This document shows positions 43,487 through 52,773 of a DNA stretch of 64,000 nucleotides, piece by piece. Under the pieces are notes generated by a model. That model did no database searches. It saw only the letters and a list, made by a program, of their open reading frames with translations, and was not told where the DNA came from. Positions within the stretch are counted from its first letter, which is position 1; each line of letters begins with the position of its first letter. The DNA comes from Streptomyces sp. H27-C3 (GTDB taxonomy: Bacteria > Actinomycetota > Actinomycetes > Streptomycetales > Streptomycetaceae): positions 1-64,000 of the forward strand of contig NZ_JASITA010000021.1 of the NCBI RefSeq assembly GCF_030063415.1. Reading direction: 5' to 3'. The position numbers and the translations under genes were made by a program.

Positions 43487-44989
43487 GTGTCGGCACAAAA
43501 GACCATCCATGTGGGCGGGAAGTGGCAAGCAGCCGCCTCCGGCGCCACGCGTGACATCCTCGACCCCGCGGACGCCATGCCGTTCGCCGTTGTCGCCGAA
43601 GGCGGGGTCGCGGACGTCGATGCCGCGGTGGCAGCCGCCCGTACGGCGTTCGACGAGGGCGAGTGGCCCCGCACCCCGGTGGCCGAGCGTGCCGCGCTGC
43701 TGCGCCGTGTCGCCGAGCTGCTCCAGCGGGACCGTGAGGAAATAGGTCTCCTGGAGAGCCGCGACGCCGGAAAGACCCTCGAAGAGGGCCGGGTCGACGT
43801 CGACTGCGTGAGCGACGCCTTCAACTACTTCGCCGACCTTGTGATGAACGAGAGCGGCGGGCGGGTGGTGGACGCCGGATCTCCCGAGATCCACAGCGTC
43901 GTCGTACACGAACCGGTCGGTGTCTGTTCGCTGATCGCCCCCTGGAACTATCCGCTGTTGCAGGCCAGTTGGAAGATTGCCCCGGCTCTGGCCGCAGGCA
44001 ATACTTTTGTGATCAAGCCCAGCGAGATCACCCCGCTGACGACCGTCGCGCTCATTGAGCTGCTGGTCGAAGCCGGTCTTCCGGCCGGTGTCGCCAACAT
44101 CGTGACCGGCGCGGGCGACCCCGTGGGCGCGCGGATGTCCGAGCACCCCGACGTCGACCTCGTGTCGTTCACCGGCGGACTCACCAGCGGCACCAAGGTG
44201 ATGCAGGCCGCGGCCGTCACCGTGAAGAAGGTCGCCCTCGAACTCGGCGGCAAGAACCCCAACGTCGTCTTCGCCGACGCCTGCGCCACCGAAGAGGGCT
44301 TCGACACCGCCGTCGACCAGGCACTGAACGCCGCCTTCATCCACAGCGGCCAGGTCTGCTCGGCCGGCTCGCGCCTCATCATCGAGGAGTCGGTGCGCGA
44401 GCGCTTCGTCGCCGAACTCGCACGGCGCGCATCCAGGGTCCGCCTCGGCCGCGGCACCGCCGACGGCGTCGAGTGCGGCCCTCTCGTCTCCGCGCAGCAG
44501 CTGGCGAAGACCGAGATGTACGTCGCCTCCGCCCTGGAGGAAGGCGCGGTGCTCCGCTCCGGCGGCGCCCGCCCCGAGCCGTCCGACGTACGCCCCGCCG
44601 AGGGCTACTTCTACGCGCCGACCGTCCTCGACCAGTGCCACCGCGAGATGCGCGTCGTACGCGAGGAGGTCTTCGGCCCCGTCCTGACGGTGGAGACCTT
44701 CCGCACCGAGGACGAGGCCGTCACGCTCGCCAACGACACCGAGTACGGTCTGGCCGGCGGCGTGTGGACGGCGGACGCGGGGCGCGCGCGTCGCGTCGCG
44801 GGACGGCTGCGGCACGGCACGGTGTGGATCAACGACTTCCACCCCTACCTGCCGCAGGCGGAGTGGGGCGGCTTCGGCAAGTCGGGTGTGGGGCGCGAGC
44901 TGGGTCCTGCAGGGCTCGCGGAGTACCGAGAGGCGAAGCACATCTATCAGAACCTGAATCCGCAGCCGGTGCGGTGGTTTGCGGGCTGA
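43487..44989 (+). CDS. betB: Betaine-aldehyde dehydrogenase (NAD+)
   Basis: 500-residue aldehyde dehydrogenase, oxidising betaine aldehyde to glycine betaine. Motifs: PWNYPLLQASWKIAPALAAG, KPSEITPL (cofactor Lys), SFTGG, LELGGKNP (general-base Glu) and SGQVCSAGSR with catalytic C291. The C-terminal VWINDFHPYLPQAEWGGFGK segment is typical of the BetB group. Start: GTG at 43487 after GGAAGG. The choline dehydrogenase and betaine transporter downstream support the substrate. Between it and betA lies a dispersed repeat, so betA may have its own promoter. Confidence 0.88.
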   Translation: MSAQKTIHVGGKWQAAASGATRDILDPADAMPFAVVAEGGVADVDAAVAAARTAFDEGEWPRTPVAERAALLRRVAELLQRDREEIGLLESRDAGKTLEEGRVDVDCVSDAFNYFADLVMNESGGRVVDAGSPEIHSVVVHEPVGVCSLIAPWNYPLLQASWKIAPALAAGNTFVIKPSEITPLTTVALIELLVEAGLPAGVANIVTGAGDPVGARMSEHPDVDLVSFTGGLTSGTKVMQAAAVTVKKVALELGGKNPNVVFADACATEEGFDTAVDQALNAAFIHSGQVCSAGSRLIIEESVRERFVAELARRASRVRLGRGTADGVECGPLVSAQQLAKTEMYVASALEEGAVLRSGGARPEPSDVRPAEGYFYAPTVLDQCHREMRVVREEVFGPVLTVETFRTEDEAVTLANDTEYGLAGGVWTADAGRARRVAGRLRHGTVWINDFHPYLPQAEWGGFGKSGVGRELGPAGLAEYREAKHIYQNLNPQPVRWFAG

Positions 44990-45007
44990 GTTTTTCCCCT
45001 ACCCGCC

Positions 45008-45076
45008 CCTTCCCGAACTGGGGCTCCGCCCCAGGCCCCGGTCCTCAAACGCCGGACGGGCTGAATTTTGCTGGGG
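45008..45076. repeat. Streptomyces dispersed intergenic repeat
   Basis: The block AACTGGGGCTCCGCCCC then CCTCAAACGCCGGACGGGC is one that I recognise as extremely common between Streptomyces genes. The GGGGC/GCCCC part forms a hairpin. It may act as a transcription terminator or processing site after betB. Confidence 0.7.
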
Positions 45077-45136
45077 CGCGCTGAACACGCTGGACCGGCC
45101 GTAACCGTGGCCGCACGAAAAGAGGAGCAGCAACCC

Positions 45137-46669
45137 ATGCCCGTATACGACTACGTCGTCGTCGGGGGCGGCACCGCAGGATCGGTGATCGCATCCCGTC
45201 TCACCGAGGACCCCTCCGTCCGCGTCGCCGTCATCGAGGGCGGTCCTTCCGACGTCGACCGTCCGGAAGTCCTCACCCTGCGCCGCTGGATGGGCCTGCT
45301 CGGCGGGGAGCTCGACTACGACTACCCCACCACCGAGCAGCCCCGCGGCAACTCCCACATCCGGCACAGCCGCGCCCGCGTGCTGGGCGGCTGCTCCTCG
45401 CACAACACCCTCATCGCCTTCCAGCCGCTGCCCTCCGACTGGGACGAGTGGGCGGCGGCCGGGGCCGACGGCTGGGACGCCGAGGCCATGGGCCCGTACT
45501 TCCACAAGCTGCGCAACAACATCGTGCCGGTCGACGAGAAGGACCGTAACGCCATCGCCCGCGACTTCGTCGACGCGGCGCAGGCCGCGCTCGACGTGCC
45601 GCGTATCGAGGGCTTCAACAAGAAGCCCTTCCACGAGGGCGTCGGCTTCTTCGACCTCGCGTACCACCCGGAGAACAACAAGCGCTCGTCCGCGTCGGTC
45701 GCGTACCTGCACCCGTTCCTGGACCGGCCGAACCTCCACATCATGCTGGAGACCTGGGCGTACAAGCTGGAGCTCGACGGCGGCCGGGCCACCGGTGTGC
45801 ACGTCAGGACCAAGGACGGCGAGGAAATCCTCGTCGAGGCCAGCCGCGAAGTCCTGGTCTGCGCGGGCGCGGTGGACACCCCGCGGCTGCTCATGCACTC
45901 CGGCATCGGCCCCCGCGCCGACCTCGAAGCGCTCGGCATCCCCGTGGTCGTCGACCTGCCGGGCGTCGGCGAGAACCTGCTCGACCACCCCGAGTCGGTC
46001 ATCGTCTGGGAGACGGACGGGCCGATCCCGGAGAACTCCGCGATGGACTCCGACGCGGGTCTGTTCGTGCGCAGGGACCCCGAGTCCGAGGGCCCGGACC
46101 TGATGTTCCACTTCTACCAAATCCCGTTCACCGACAACCCGGAGCGCCTGGGCTACGAACGCCCCCCGCACGGGGTGTCGATGACCCCGAACATCCCCAA
46201 GCCGCGCAGCCGCGGCCGGCTCTTCCTCACCAGCGCGGACCCGGCCGACAAGCCCGCGCTGGACTTCCGCTACTTCACGGACGAGGACGACTACGACGGC
46301 CGGACGCTGGTCGACGGCATCAAGATCGCCCGGGAGATCGCCAAGTCCGAGCCGCTGGCCCACTGGCTCAAGCGCGAGGTCTGCCCGGGGCCCGACGTCA
46401 CGTCCGACGAGGACATCAGCGAGTACGCGCGCAAGGTCGCGCACACCGTGTACCACCCGGCAGGGACCTGCCGAATGGGTGCTTCCGGTGATGAACTGGC
46501 CGTAGTGACGCCGGACTTGAAAATTCGCGGCCTCGAAGGCATCCGTATCGCCGACGCATCCGTCTTCCCCACGATGCCCTCTGTGAACCCGATGATCGGG
46601 GTCCTCATGGTCGGGGAGAAGTGCGCCGAAATGCTTGCTGGAACCACTGCACCGGGAGGTGATGCGTGA
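45137..46669 (+). CDS. betA: GMC family choline dehydrogenase
   Basis: 510-residue FAD enzyme, oxidising choline to betaine aldehyde. The N-terminal FAD loop is DYVVVGGGTAGSVIASRL, followed by the GMC signature ARVLGGCSSHN. The C-terminal active site includes YHPAGTCRMG and VNPMIGVLMVGEKCAE. It is somewhat shorter than E. coli BetA (556), within the range of actinobacterial forms. ATG at 45137 after AGAGGAGCAGC. Its stop overlaps the start of the ABC ATPase, so oxidation and transport are co-expressed. Confidence 0.88.
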   Translation: MPVYDYVVVGGGTAGSVIASRLTEDPSVRVAVIEGGPSDVDRPEVLTLRRWMGLLGGELDYDYPTTEQPRGNSHIRHSRARVLGGCSSHNTLIAFQPLPSDWDEWAAAGADGWDAEAMGPYFHKLRNNIVPVDEKDRNAIARDFVDAAQAALDVPRIEGFNKKPFHEGVGFFDLAYHPENNKRSSASVAYLHPFLDRPNLHIMLETWAYKLELDGGRATGVHVRTKDGEEILVEASREVLVCAGAVDTPRLLMHSGIGPRADLEALGIPVVVDLPGVGENLLDHPESVIVWETDGPIPENSAMDSDAGLFVRRDPESEGPDLMFHFYQIPFTDNPERLGYERPPHGVSMTPNIPKPRSRGRLFLTSADPADKPALDFRYFTDEDDYDGRTLVDGIKIAREIAKSEPLAHWLKREVCPGPDVTSDEDISEYARKVAHTVYHPAGTCRMGASGDELAVVTPDLKIRGLEGIRIADASVFPTMPSVNPMIGVLMVGEKCAEMLAGTTAPGGDA

Positions 46670-47880
46670 TGACCGACCTCAAGAAGAGCACCGAAATAAT
46701 CGACGGCATGAACGACGGCATGAACGACGGAACGAACGACGGAACGAGTGACAACCCGGCCGACGGCATGAACGACGACAGGAGCGCCGCGACGAACACC
46801 GAGGCGAACGCCGCCGAACCGGTCTTCTCCGTACGCAATCTGTGGAAGGTGTTCGGCCCGAAGGCCGACCGCATACCCGGCGACGAAGAGCTCGCCGCAC
46901 TGCCCGCCGAAGAGCTCACCGCGCGCACCGGCTGCACCGCCGCCGTGCGCGACGTGAGCTTCGATGTGCGGAAGGGCGAGGTTTTCGTCGTCATGGGCCT
47001 CTCCGGCTCGGGCAAGTCCACGCTCGTACGCTGCCTGACCCGGCTCATCGAGCCCACCGCCGGATCCCTCGCCTTCGACGGCGAGGACGTGATCGGCATG
47101 GACAAGAACCGGCTGCGTGAACTGCGCAAGCACCGCGCCGCGATGGTCTTCCAGCACTTCGGGCTGCTGCCGCACCGCACCGTCCTCGACAATGTCGCGT
47201 ACGGCCTGGAGATCCAGGGCGTCGGCCGCACCGAGCGCCGCGCCAGGGCCCAGGAGATCGTCACCAAGGTCGGCCTCGAAGGCATGGAGCTGCGCAGGCC
47301 CGGACAGCTGTCCGGCGGCCAGCAGCAGCGCGTCGGCCTCGCCCGCGCCCTCGCCGTCGACCCCGAAGTGCTCCTCTTCGACGAACCGTTCAGTGCGCTC
47401 GACCCGCTGATCCGGCGGGACATGCAGGAAGAAGTCATGCGCCTGCACCGCGAAGAGGGCCGCACGATGGTCTTCATCACCCACGACCTGAACGAGGCAC
47501 TGCGCCTCGGCGACCGCATCGCCCTGATGCGCAACGGCGCCATCGTGCAGCTCGGCACGCCGGAGGAGATCGTCTCCAACCCGGCCGACGACTACGTAAG
47601 CGACTTCGTCCGCGACGTCCCGCGCGAGCAGGTCATCTCCGTACGCCGCGCGATGCGGCCCGCCGAGGCCGGCGAGGCCGAGACCGGCGCCGCGCTGACC
47701 CCCGACACGCTCGTCGTCAACGCGATCGAGGCCGTCGCCCGCAGTGGCGGCCACTGCCGCGTGGTCGACGCCGGGCGCACCATCGGCGTCGTGGATCACG
47801 AGCGGCTGCTCGCCGTCGTCGCCGGTATCGACGACACGGCGAACGGCGATACCCAGGACAAGGAGGTGGCGGCCGTATGA
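46669..47880 (+). CDS. Glycine betaine/proline ABC transporter ATP-binding protein
   Basis: 403-residue ATPase of the ProV/OpuAA group. An N-terminal Asn/Asp/Gly/Met repeat (DGMNDGMNDGTNDGT) is unusual and probably disordered. The ATPase core has Walker A GLSGSGKST, Q-loop VFQHFGLLPHRT, signature LSGGQQQR, Walker B VLLFDEPFSALD and H-loop ITHDLNEA. A half CBS-like domain follows (VVNAIEAVARSGGHCRVVDA). The GTG at 46666 and ATG at 46669 are both possible, with GGGAGG upstream. It is coupled to the permease by ATGA. Confidence 0.92.
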   Translation: MTDLKKSTEIIDGMNDGMNDGTNDGTSDNPADGMNDDRSAATNTEANAAEPVFSVRNLWKVFGPKADRIPGDEELAALPAEELTARTGCTAAVRDVSFDVRKGEVFVVMGLSGSGKSTLVRCLTRLIEPTAGSLAFDGEDVIGMDKNRLRELRKHRAAMVFQHFGLLPHRTVLDNVAYGLEIQGVGRTERRARAQEIVTKVGLEGMELRRPGQLSGGQQQRVGLARALAVDPEVLLFDEPFSALDPLIRRDMQEEVMRLHREEGRTMVFITHDLNEALRLGDRIALMRNGAIVQLGTPEEIVSNPADDYVSDFVRDVPREQVISVRRAMRPAEAGEAETGAALTPDTLVVNAIEAVARSGGHCRVVDAGRTIGVVDHERLLAVVAGIDDTANGDTQDKEVAAV

Positions 47881-49904
47881 GTGCCGCCCCGAATTCCGTC
47901 CTCGACAAGCGCGACGCGCCCGACGTGCCCGACACGCTCGATACCGAGAAGGGCGCCCCTGGCCCGCTGGCCAGGATCGCCGGGAACCCCCGGGCGATGC
48001 TGCTGCTCGCCGTCCTCCTCGTCGCGGTCGTCAGCGCCGTCGTGACGTCCGGCGGCGGAGCGTGGCCCGCCGACCTCACGGTCGACATCCGCTCCCCGCT
48101 CGACGACCTGAACCGCTGGCTGGTCGACAACCGGACCACCCACCCGCTCTTCCTCTACTTCCTGCTGCACATCAGCAACGCGGCCGAGGGCTCCGTCGAC
48201 GGTGTGCTCAGCCTGCTCGAAGGCCTCGGCTTCATCGGTGTGACCGTCGCCGCCGTACTGGTCGCCTGGTACGCGGGAGGCGCCGGACTGCGCCGCCGCG
48301 CACTGCGCACCGCGGGCACCGCGCTCGGCACCTTCCTGGCGATCGGCCTGCTCGGCATGTGGGAACCGGCGATGGAAACGCTGGCCCTGATGATCGTCAC
48401 GGTGACCGCCGCGGCCGTCGTCGGAGCGCTGCTCGGCCTCGCCGCCGGACTGTCCGACCGCTGCGAGCGCCTGCTGCGCCCGGTGTTCGACACCATGCAG
48501 GTGCTGCCGGCCTTCTCGTACCTGCTGCCCTTCGTGCTGCTCTTCGACATCGGCACCCCGTCGGTGTTCGTCGCGACAGTGATCTACGCCGCCCCGCCGA
48601 TGGCCCGCCTCACCTCGCTGGGCCTGCGCGGCGCGGACGCCGCCGCGCTGGAAGCATCCGCCTCGCTCGGCGCGAACGCCCGTCAGCAGCTGCTGACGGC
48701 GCGGCTGCCGCTGGCCCGCAAGCAGATGCTGCTCGGCCTCAACCAGACGATCATGATGTGTCTGTCGATGGTCGTCCTCGCGTCGATGATCGGCGCGGAG
48801 GGGCTCGGCGACGAAATCTTCACCGCGCTGTCCACGGTCGATGTCGGACTCGCCCTGCCTGCCGGTATCGCCGTCGTCCTGATCGCCGTCTGGCTGGACC
48901 GGACAACCGCGGCGGCAGGTGAACAACTGGACGACCCGTCGGCCGCCGAGCGGAAGACCCCGTGGATTCTCTGGCCGGTCCTGGCGGCCGTCACGGTCGG
49001 CGGCGCCCTGCTCGGCCGGGCCCTCGACAAGCAGGAGTGGCCCGAGGGCTGGGTCGTCGCGATCAGTGGCCCGGTCAACACCGTGGTCGACTTCATCGAG
49101 GACGAACTCGGCTCCGGCGTCCCCGTCCTGGGTGGCACCCTCACCTGGTCCGAAGGCTTCGCCAGCTGGGTGATCAACCCGGTGCGCGACCTGCTCCAGA
49201 CCACCCCGTGGTGGTCGCTGGTGCTGGTCGCCGGTGTCCTGGGCTTCCTCGCGGGCCGCTGGCGGGCCGCCATCACCGTCGTGGCATCGCTGGGCGCCAT
49301 CGGCGCGATGGGTCTGTGGACCCGCTCGATGGACACGCTCTCGCAGGTGATCGCCGCGCTCGTGGTGACGCTGCTGCTCGGCTTCGCGATCGGTGTGCTG
49401 GCCGCGCGCGTGGAGCGCGCGGAGCGGCTCATCAGGCCGGTGCTCGACATCATGCAGACGATGCCGCAGTTCATCTATCTGATTCCGATGATCGCCCTGT
49501 TCAGCGGCGGCCGTACGGCCGCCATCGGCGCGGCGGTGGTGTACGCACTGCCCGCCGTCGTACGCATCACCGCGCAGGGGATCAAGCAGGTCGACCCGGC
49601 GGCGCTCGAAGCGGCGCGCTCGCTCGGCGCCAATACGCGTCAGCAGCTCTTCCAGGTGCAGCTGCCGCTGGCCCGGCCCGCACTGCAGCTCGCCGTCAAC
49701 CAGGGCGTTGTCCTGGTCCTCGCGCTCGTGGTCATCGGCGGCATGATCGGCGGCGGCGCGCTCGGCGTCGACGTGGTCAAGGGCCTCGCCAAGGGTGATC
49801 TGGGGCTCGGCATGACGGCCGGTCTCGCGATCGTCTGCCTCGGCCTGCTGCTCGACCGGATCACCCAGACCGGCGCCGCCGCGAAGGCGCGCGACCAGGT
49901 CTGA
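47877..49904 (+). CDS. Glycine betaine ABC transporter permease, duplicated (two-domain)
   Basis: 675 residues containing two ProW-type permease domains in one chain. Each half has its own EAA loop: ALEASASLGANARQQLLTAR in the first (about 261-280) and ALEAARSLGANTRQQLFQVQ in the second. Both halves have homologous transmembrane sequences (LPAFSYLLPFVLLFDIGTPS and MPQFIYLIPMIALFSGGRTA). The usual ProW has one such domain and works as a dimer, so this is an internal duplication fused head to tail. It sits between the ATPase and the binding protein. Confidence 0.92.
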   Translation: MSAAPNSVLDKRDAPDVPDTLDTEKGAPGPLARIAGNPRAMLLLAVLLVAVVSAVVTSGGGAWPADLTVDIRSPLDDLNRWLVDNRTTHPLFLYFLLHISNAAEGSVDGVLSLLEGLGFIGVTVAAVLVAWYAGGAGLRRRALRTAGTALGTFLAIGLLGMWEPAMETLALMIVTVTAAAVVGALLGLAAGLSDRCERLLRPVFDTMQVLPAFSYLLPFVLLFDIGTPSVFVATVIYAAPPMARLTSLGLRGADAAALEASASLGANARQQLLTARLPLARKQMLLGLNQTIMMCLSMVVLASMIGAEGLGDEIFTALSTVDVGLALPAGIAVVLIAVWLDRTTAAAGEQLDDPSAAERKTPWILWPVLAAVTVGGALLGRALDKQEWPEGWVVAISGPVNTVVDFIEDELGSGVPVLGGTLTWSEGFASWVINPVRDLLQTTPWWSLVLVAGVLGFLAGRWRAAITVVASLGAIGAMGLWTRSMDTLSQVIAALVVTLLLGFAIGVLAARVERAERLIRPVLDIMQTMPQFIYLIPMIALFSGGRTAAIGAAVVYALPAVVRITAQGIKQVDPAALEAARSLGANTRQQLFQVQLPLARPALQLAVNQGVVLVLALVVIGGMIGGGALGVDVVKGLAKGDLGLGMTAGLAIVCLGLLLDRITQTGAAAKARDQV

Positions 49905-49982
49905 TCAGGCCCCACAGGCTTCGGCCTCCCACAGTTTCTGTCGTTTCTCTCAGATCTTCTGTCAACGAAAGAAGTCGTTCTC

Positions 49983-50939
49983 GTGAAGCTCAGCAAGCGG
50001 ATACGCAACACCTCCGTCGCCGGAGTCGGCATCCTCGGCATGCTCGCCCTCAGCTCCTGCGCCGCGGACACCAAGAAGGAGGCGTCCGACGAGGTCACCC
50101 TCACCGTGCCTTCCTGGGTCGGCGCCCGCGCCAACGCCGAGGTCGCCAAGGTGATCATGGAGAAGGAGCTGGACGTCAAGGTCAAGCTCCTCCAGCTGGA
50201 CGAGCCGGTCGCGTGGGACGCGCTGAACAACGGCAAGGCCGACGCGATCATGGAGGACTGGGGCGGCTCGCCCAAGAAGGCCCAGCTCTACCTGGACGAG
50301 AAGAAGACCGTCGTCAAGGGCGGCGACCTCGGCGTCGAGGGCCACATCGGCTGGTTCGTGCCGAAGTACTACGCGGACGCCCACCCGGAGATCAAGACCT
50401 GGAAGGGCATCAACAAGCTCGCCAAGGACTTCTCGACCGCCGGCAGTGGCGAGGGCAAGGGCGAGTTCCTGGGCGCGGCTCCGTCGTACACGACGTACGA
50501 CGAGCCCCTCATCAAGAACCTCAAGCTTGATCTCCACATCAAGGAGACCGGCAACGAGGCCGCCCAGATCAAGGAAATCCAGCAGAAGTACCAGGACAAG
50601 AAGCCGTTCATCACCTACTGGTGGGAGCCGCAGTGGCTGAACGCCGACATCGACCTGGTCGAGGTGAAGCTGCCGGAGTTCAAGGAAGGCTGCAACGCCC
50701 CGGACACCAAGACGGACTGCGCCTACGCCGACACCCCGCTGCAGAAGTACCTGAACGCGGACTTCGCGAAGGACGGCGGTGACTCCGCCGAGTTCCTGAA
50801 GAACTTCAAGTGGACGACCGACCAGCAGAACGTCGTCGCCAAGGCGATCGCCAAGGACAAGCTGACCGGCCCGGCCGCGGCCGAGAAGTGGGTCAAGGAG
50901 AACAAGGCCGTCTGGGAGGCCTGGCTCCCCAAGAAGTAG
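49983..50939 (+). CDS. Glycine betaine-binding lipoprotein of ABC transporter
   Basis: 318 residues, signal peptide with lipobox LSSC (C26), OpuAC-type binding domain. The segments VTLTVPSWVGARANAEVAKV, ADAIMEDWGG and FITYWWEPQWLNADIDLVEV place aromatic residues that would form the cage for the betaine methyl groups (W in EDWGG, WW in TYWWEP). The start is GTG at 49983 with GAAAGAAG upstream. It is the last gene of the osmoprotectant operon and is followed by a hairpin. Confidence 0.92.
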   Translation: MKLSKRIRNTSVAGVGILGMLALSSCAADTKKEASDEVTLTVPSWVGARANAEVAKVIMEKELDVKVKLLQLDEPVAWDALNNGKADAIMEDWGGSPKKAQLYLDEKKTVVKGGDLGVEGHIGWFVPKYYADAHPEIKTWKGINKLAKDFSTAGSGEGKGEFLGAAPSYTTYDEPLIKNLKLDLHIKETGNEAAQIKEIQQKYQDKKPFITYWWEPQWLNADIDLVEVKLPEFKEGCNAPDTKTDCAYADTPLQKYLNADFAKDGGDSAEFLKNFKWTTDQQNVVAKAIAKDKLTGPAAAEKWVKENKAVWEAWLPKK

Positions 50940-50962
50940 TGCGCGACGCGTAGCGAACAGCA

Positions 50963-50997
50963 GGTGCCGGGCGCCCCAGGACGGGGTGCCCGGCACC
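50963..50997 (+). terminator. Hairpin terminator of betaine transporter operon
   Basis: GGTGCCGGGCGCCCC and GGGGTGCCCGGCACC form a 15-bp stem with one G-U pair and a 5-base loop, followed by CTT. Confidence 0.78.
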
Positions 50998-51003
50998 CTT
51001 GCG

Positions 51004-51135
51004 TCAGGCCTTGGCCGCGCCCGGCGTGTAGTGGTCCGGGACCATGCGGGTGGTCACCGCGATGCGGTTCCAGGAGTTGATGACCATGATCACGGAGATC
51101 AGTTGGGCCAGCTCGGTCTCGTCGAAGTGCGGGGA
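51004..51135 (-). pseudogene. Truncated AhpD/carboxymuconolactone decarboxylase-like gene
   Basis: The minus strand encodes only HFDETELAQLISVIMVINSW and NRIAVTTRMV before the stop. This is the C-terminal helix of the carboxymuconolactone decarboxylase (alkylhydroperoxidase) family. The catalytic CxxC part is gone; upstream codons read as arginine-rich nonsense and overlap the STAS gene. Confidence 0.7.
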
Positions 51136-51152
51136 TGGCGTCCCGCGGGCCT

Positions 51153-51563
51153 CTACATCAGCGCTTCCTCCAGTGTGGCGGTCCTGGCGAGGCGGTCGCC
51201 GGTGGCGTGGACGGCGTTCAGCAGCCGCTCCACGGCGGGGGAGCAGGCCGCGAGGCACAGCCTGCGGCCCCGGCGCCGCCAGCCGAGCACGGCGTTGAGG
51301 AAGCCGCAGTCGCAGAATGTGATGCGGGTCGCGTCAATGACGAGACGGGTGTGCCCGAACGCGGCCGCGGAGGTCAGCAGCGCGTGCAGGGGAGCGGCGG
51401 TGAAGCGGTCGATCTCGCCCTGGAGGGCAATCACCAGGGTGTCCCCGTGCGTGCGGCAAGCGGTCACGATCTGCGTCTGGCCGCTCGTAGCGGCGTCGTC
51501 ACGAGGGCCGGAAACGGTCCGGGTGAGGGTGGGCAGTATGTGGGACGGGCTCGCAGTGTTCAC
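51153..51563 (-). CDS. STAS domain protein (anti-sigma factor antagonist-like)
   Basis: 136 residues, one STAS domain: VIALQGEIDRFTAAPLHALL, then RLVIDATRITFCDCGFLNAV and a C-terminal helix (AVERLLNAV). In active anti-anti-sigma factors the loop after FCD holds the phosphorylatable serine (DSSGL); here it reads DCGFL with neither serine. The protein either works without phosphorylation or has changed role. No anti-sigma kinase gene is adjacent. The start is ATG at 51563. Confidence 0.8.
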   Translation of the reverse strand: MNTASPSHILPTLTRTVSGPRDDAATSGQTQIVTACRTHGDTLVIALQGEIDRFTAAPLHALLTSAAAFGHTRLVIDATRITFCDCGFLNAVLGWRRRGRRLCLAACSPAVERLLNAVHATGDRLARTATLEEALM

Positions 51564-51779
51564 GCCGTCTGCAACGAGGAAACGTGGCGCGCGGGTACCG
51601 GCGCGGGCCGTTGATCACTCTCTCGGACGGGAGCAAACGGGGGAGCCCCGGCCGGACGGGGGGACCGACCGGGGCAGTCTGTGGGTGCAGGTCTGAAAGC
51701 CTACATAAATATGAACGGTCAACCACTCCGCCGGGTTCCCGGCCGCTGAAACTTTTTTCGGCAGCGACCCCTCAGAGGT

Positions 51780-52658
51780 TTAACAGGTGGTCCCGGCCCC
51801 CTTCTCGGTCTCGTTGTCGGCCGCCGCTGCGACCGGCGCCGCACCGAACCGCGCCAGGGCCAGCGCGCCCGCCACCGCCACCGCGAAACCGAGCACCGCC
51901 ACCCAGGCCAGGCCCTCGCGCGTACGGTCACCGAGCCAGACCACCCCCACGACGGCGGGGCCGAGTGTCTCGCCGATCACCAGACCGGCCGTCGCGGTGG
52001 TCACCGAGCCGCGCTGGAGCGCCGAGGTGAACAGCAGGAACGCCGCGCCGCCGCCGAGCAGCAGTGCGTACAGGGCGGGGTTGGCGAACAGCACCTCCGG
52101 CGCCGGATCGTCGATCAGCCGCACCGAAACCGACACCACCCCGAAACCGGTCCCGGCGCCGAAGCCGAGGACCAGCGACCGGGCCGGGTCGCGGAGCCGC
52201 CCCGCCAGCGCGCCCGTGACGACCACCGCGCACGCGACGCCGAGCAGGGCGTACGGCAGCGCGCTCGGACCGTTCTCCGTGCCCTCCGGGCCCGAGGAGA
52301 GCCCGAGCATCGCCAGGCCCGCACAGACCACCGCGACCGCGCCCCACTCGGTGCGGCTGAGGGGGATTCCCAGCACGCGGGCGGCGACCACCGCCGTGAC
52401 GGCGAGGCTGCCGGCCTGGGCCGCCTCGACGGCGTAGATCGGGATGGTGAGCAGTGCGAGGATCTGGAGGACGAAGCCGATCAGGTCGAGGGCGAGCCCG
52501 GCGACGTACCGCCACTGGCGCAGGGCGCGCAGCAGCAGGGTCACGTCGACGCCGCTGCCGGTGCCGGGCTGCGCGGCGCGGGCCGCGACGGCCTGGAGGA
52601 CCGAGGCGGTGCCGATGCAGACGGCTGAACAGAGCGCGCAAAACATCCCAAGGAGCAC
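51780..52658 (-). CDS. DMT/EamA-like multi-spanning membrane protein
   Basis: 292 residues, about nine to ten membrane helices: LLGMFCALCSAVCIGTASVL, LDLIGFVLQILALLTIPIYA, LAVTAVVAARVLGIPLSRTE and so on. The two halves look alike, as in drug/metabolite transporters. Similar proteins in Streptomyces are annotated only as integral membrane proteins. The start could be the GTG at 52658 or the ATG at 52646; neither has a good ribosome-binding site. Substrate unknown. Confidence 0.75.
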   Translation of the reverse strand: MLLGMFCALCSAVCIGTASVLQAVAARAAQPGTGSGVDVTLLLRALRQWRYVAGLALDLIGFVLQILALLTIPIYAVEAAQAGSLAVTAVVAARVLGIPLSRTEWGAVAVVCAGLAMLGLSSGPEGTENGPSALPYALLGVACAVVVTGALAGRLRDPARSLVLGFGAGTGFGVVSVSVRLIDDPAPEVLFANPALYALLLGGGAAFLLFTSALQRGSVTTATAGLVIGETLGPAVVGVVWLGDRTREGLAWVAVLGFAVAVAGALALARFGAAPVAAAADNETEKGAGTTC

Positions 52659-52773
52659 AAAGGGACTCTAGTTGGGGAGGGATCGTGCACCGGGTTCCGG
52701 CAGCGGTATCGGGCCATCTAGTCTGTCCGACGGTCTGGAGAGTTTGTTCGAACAACGGGGTAGGGGCCAGGAC

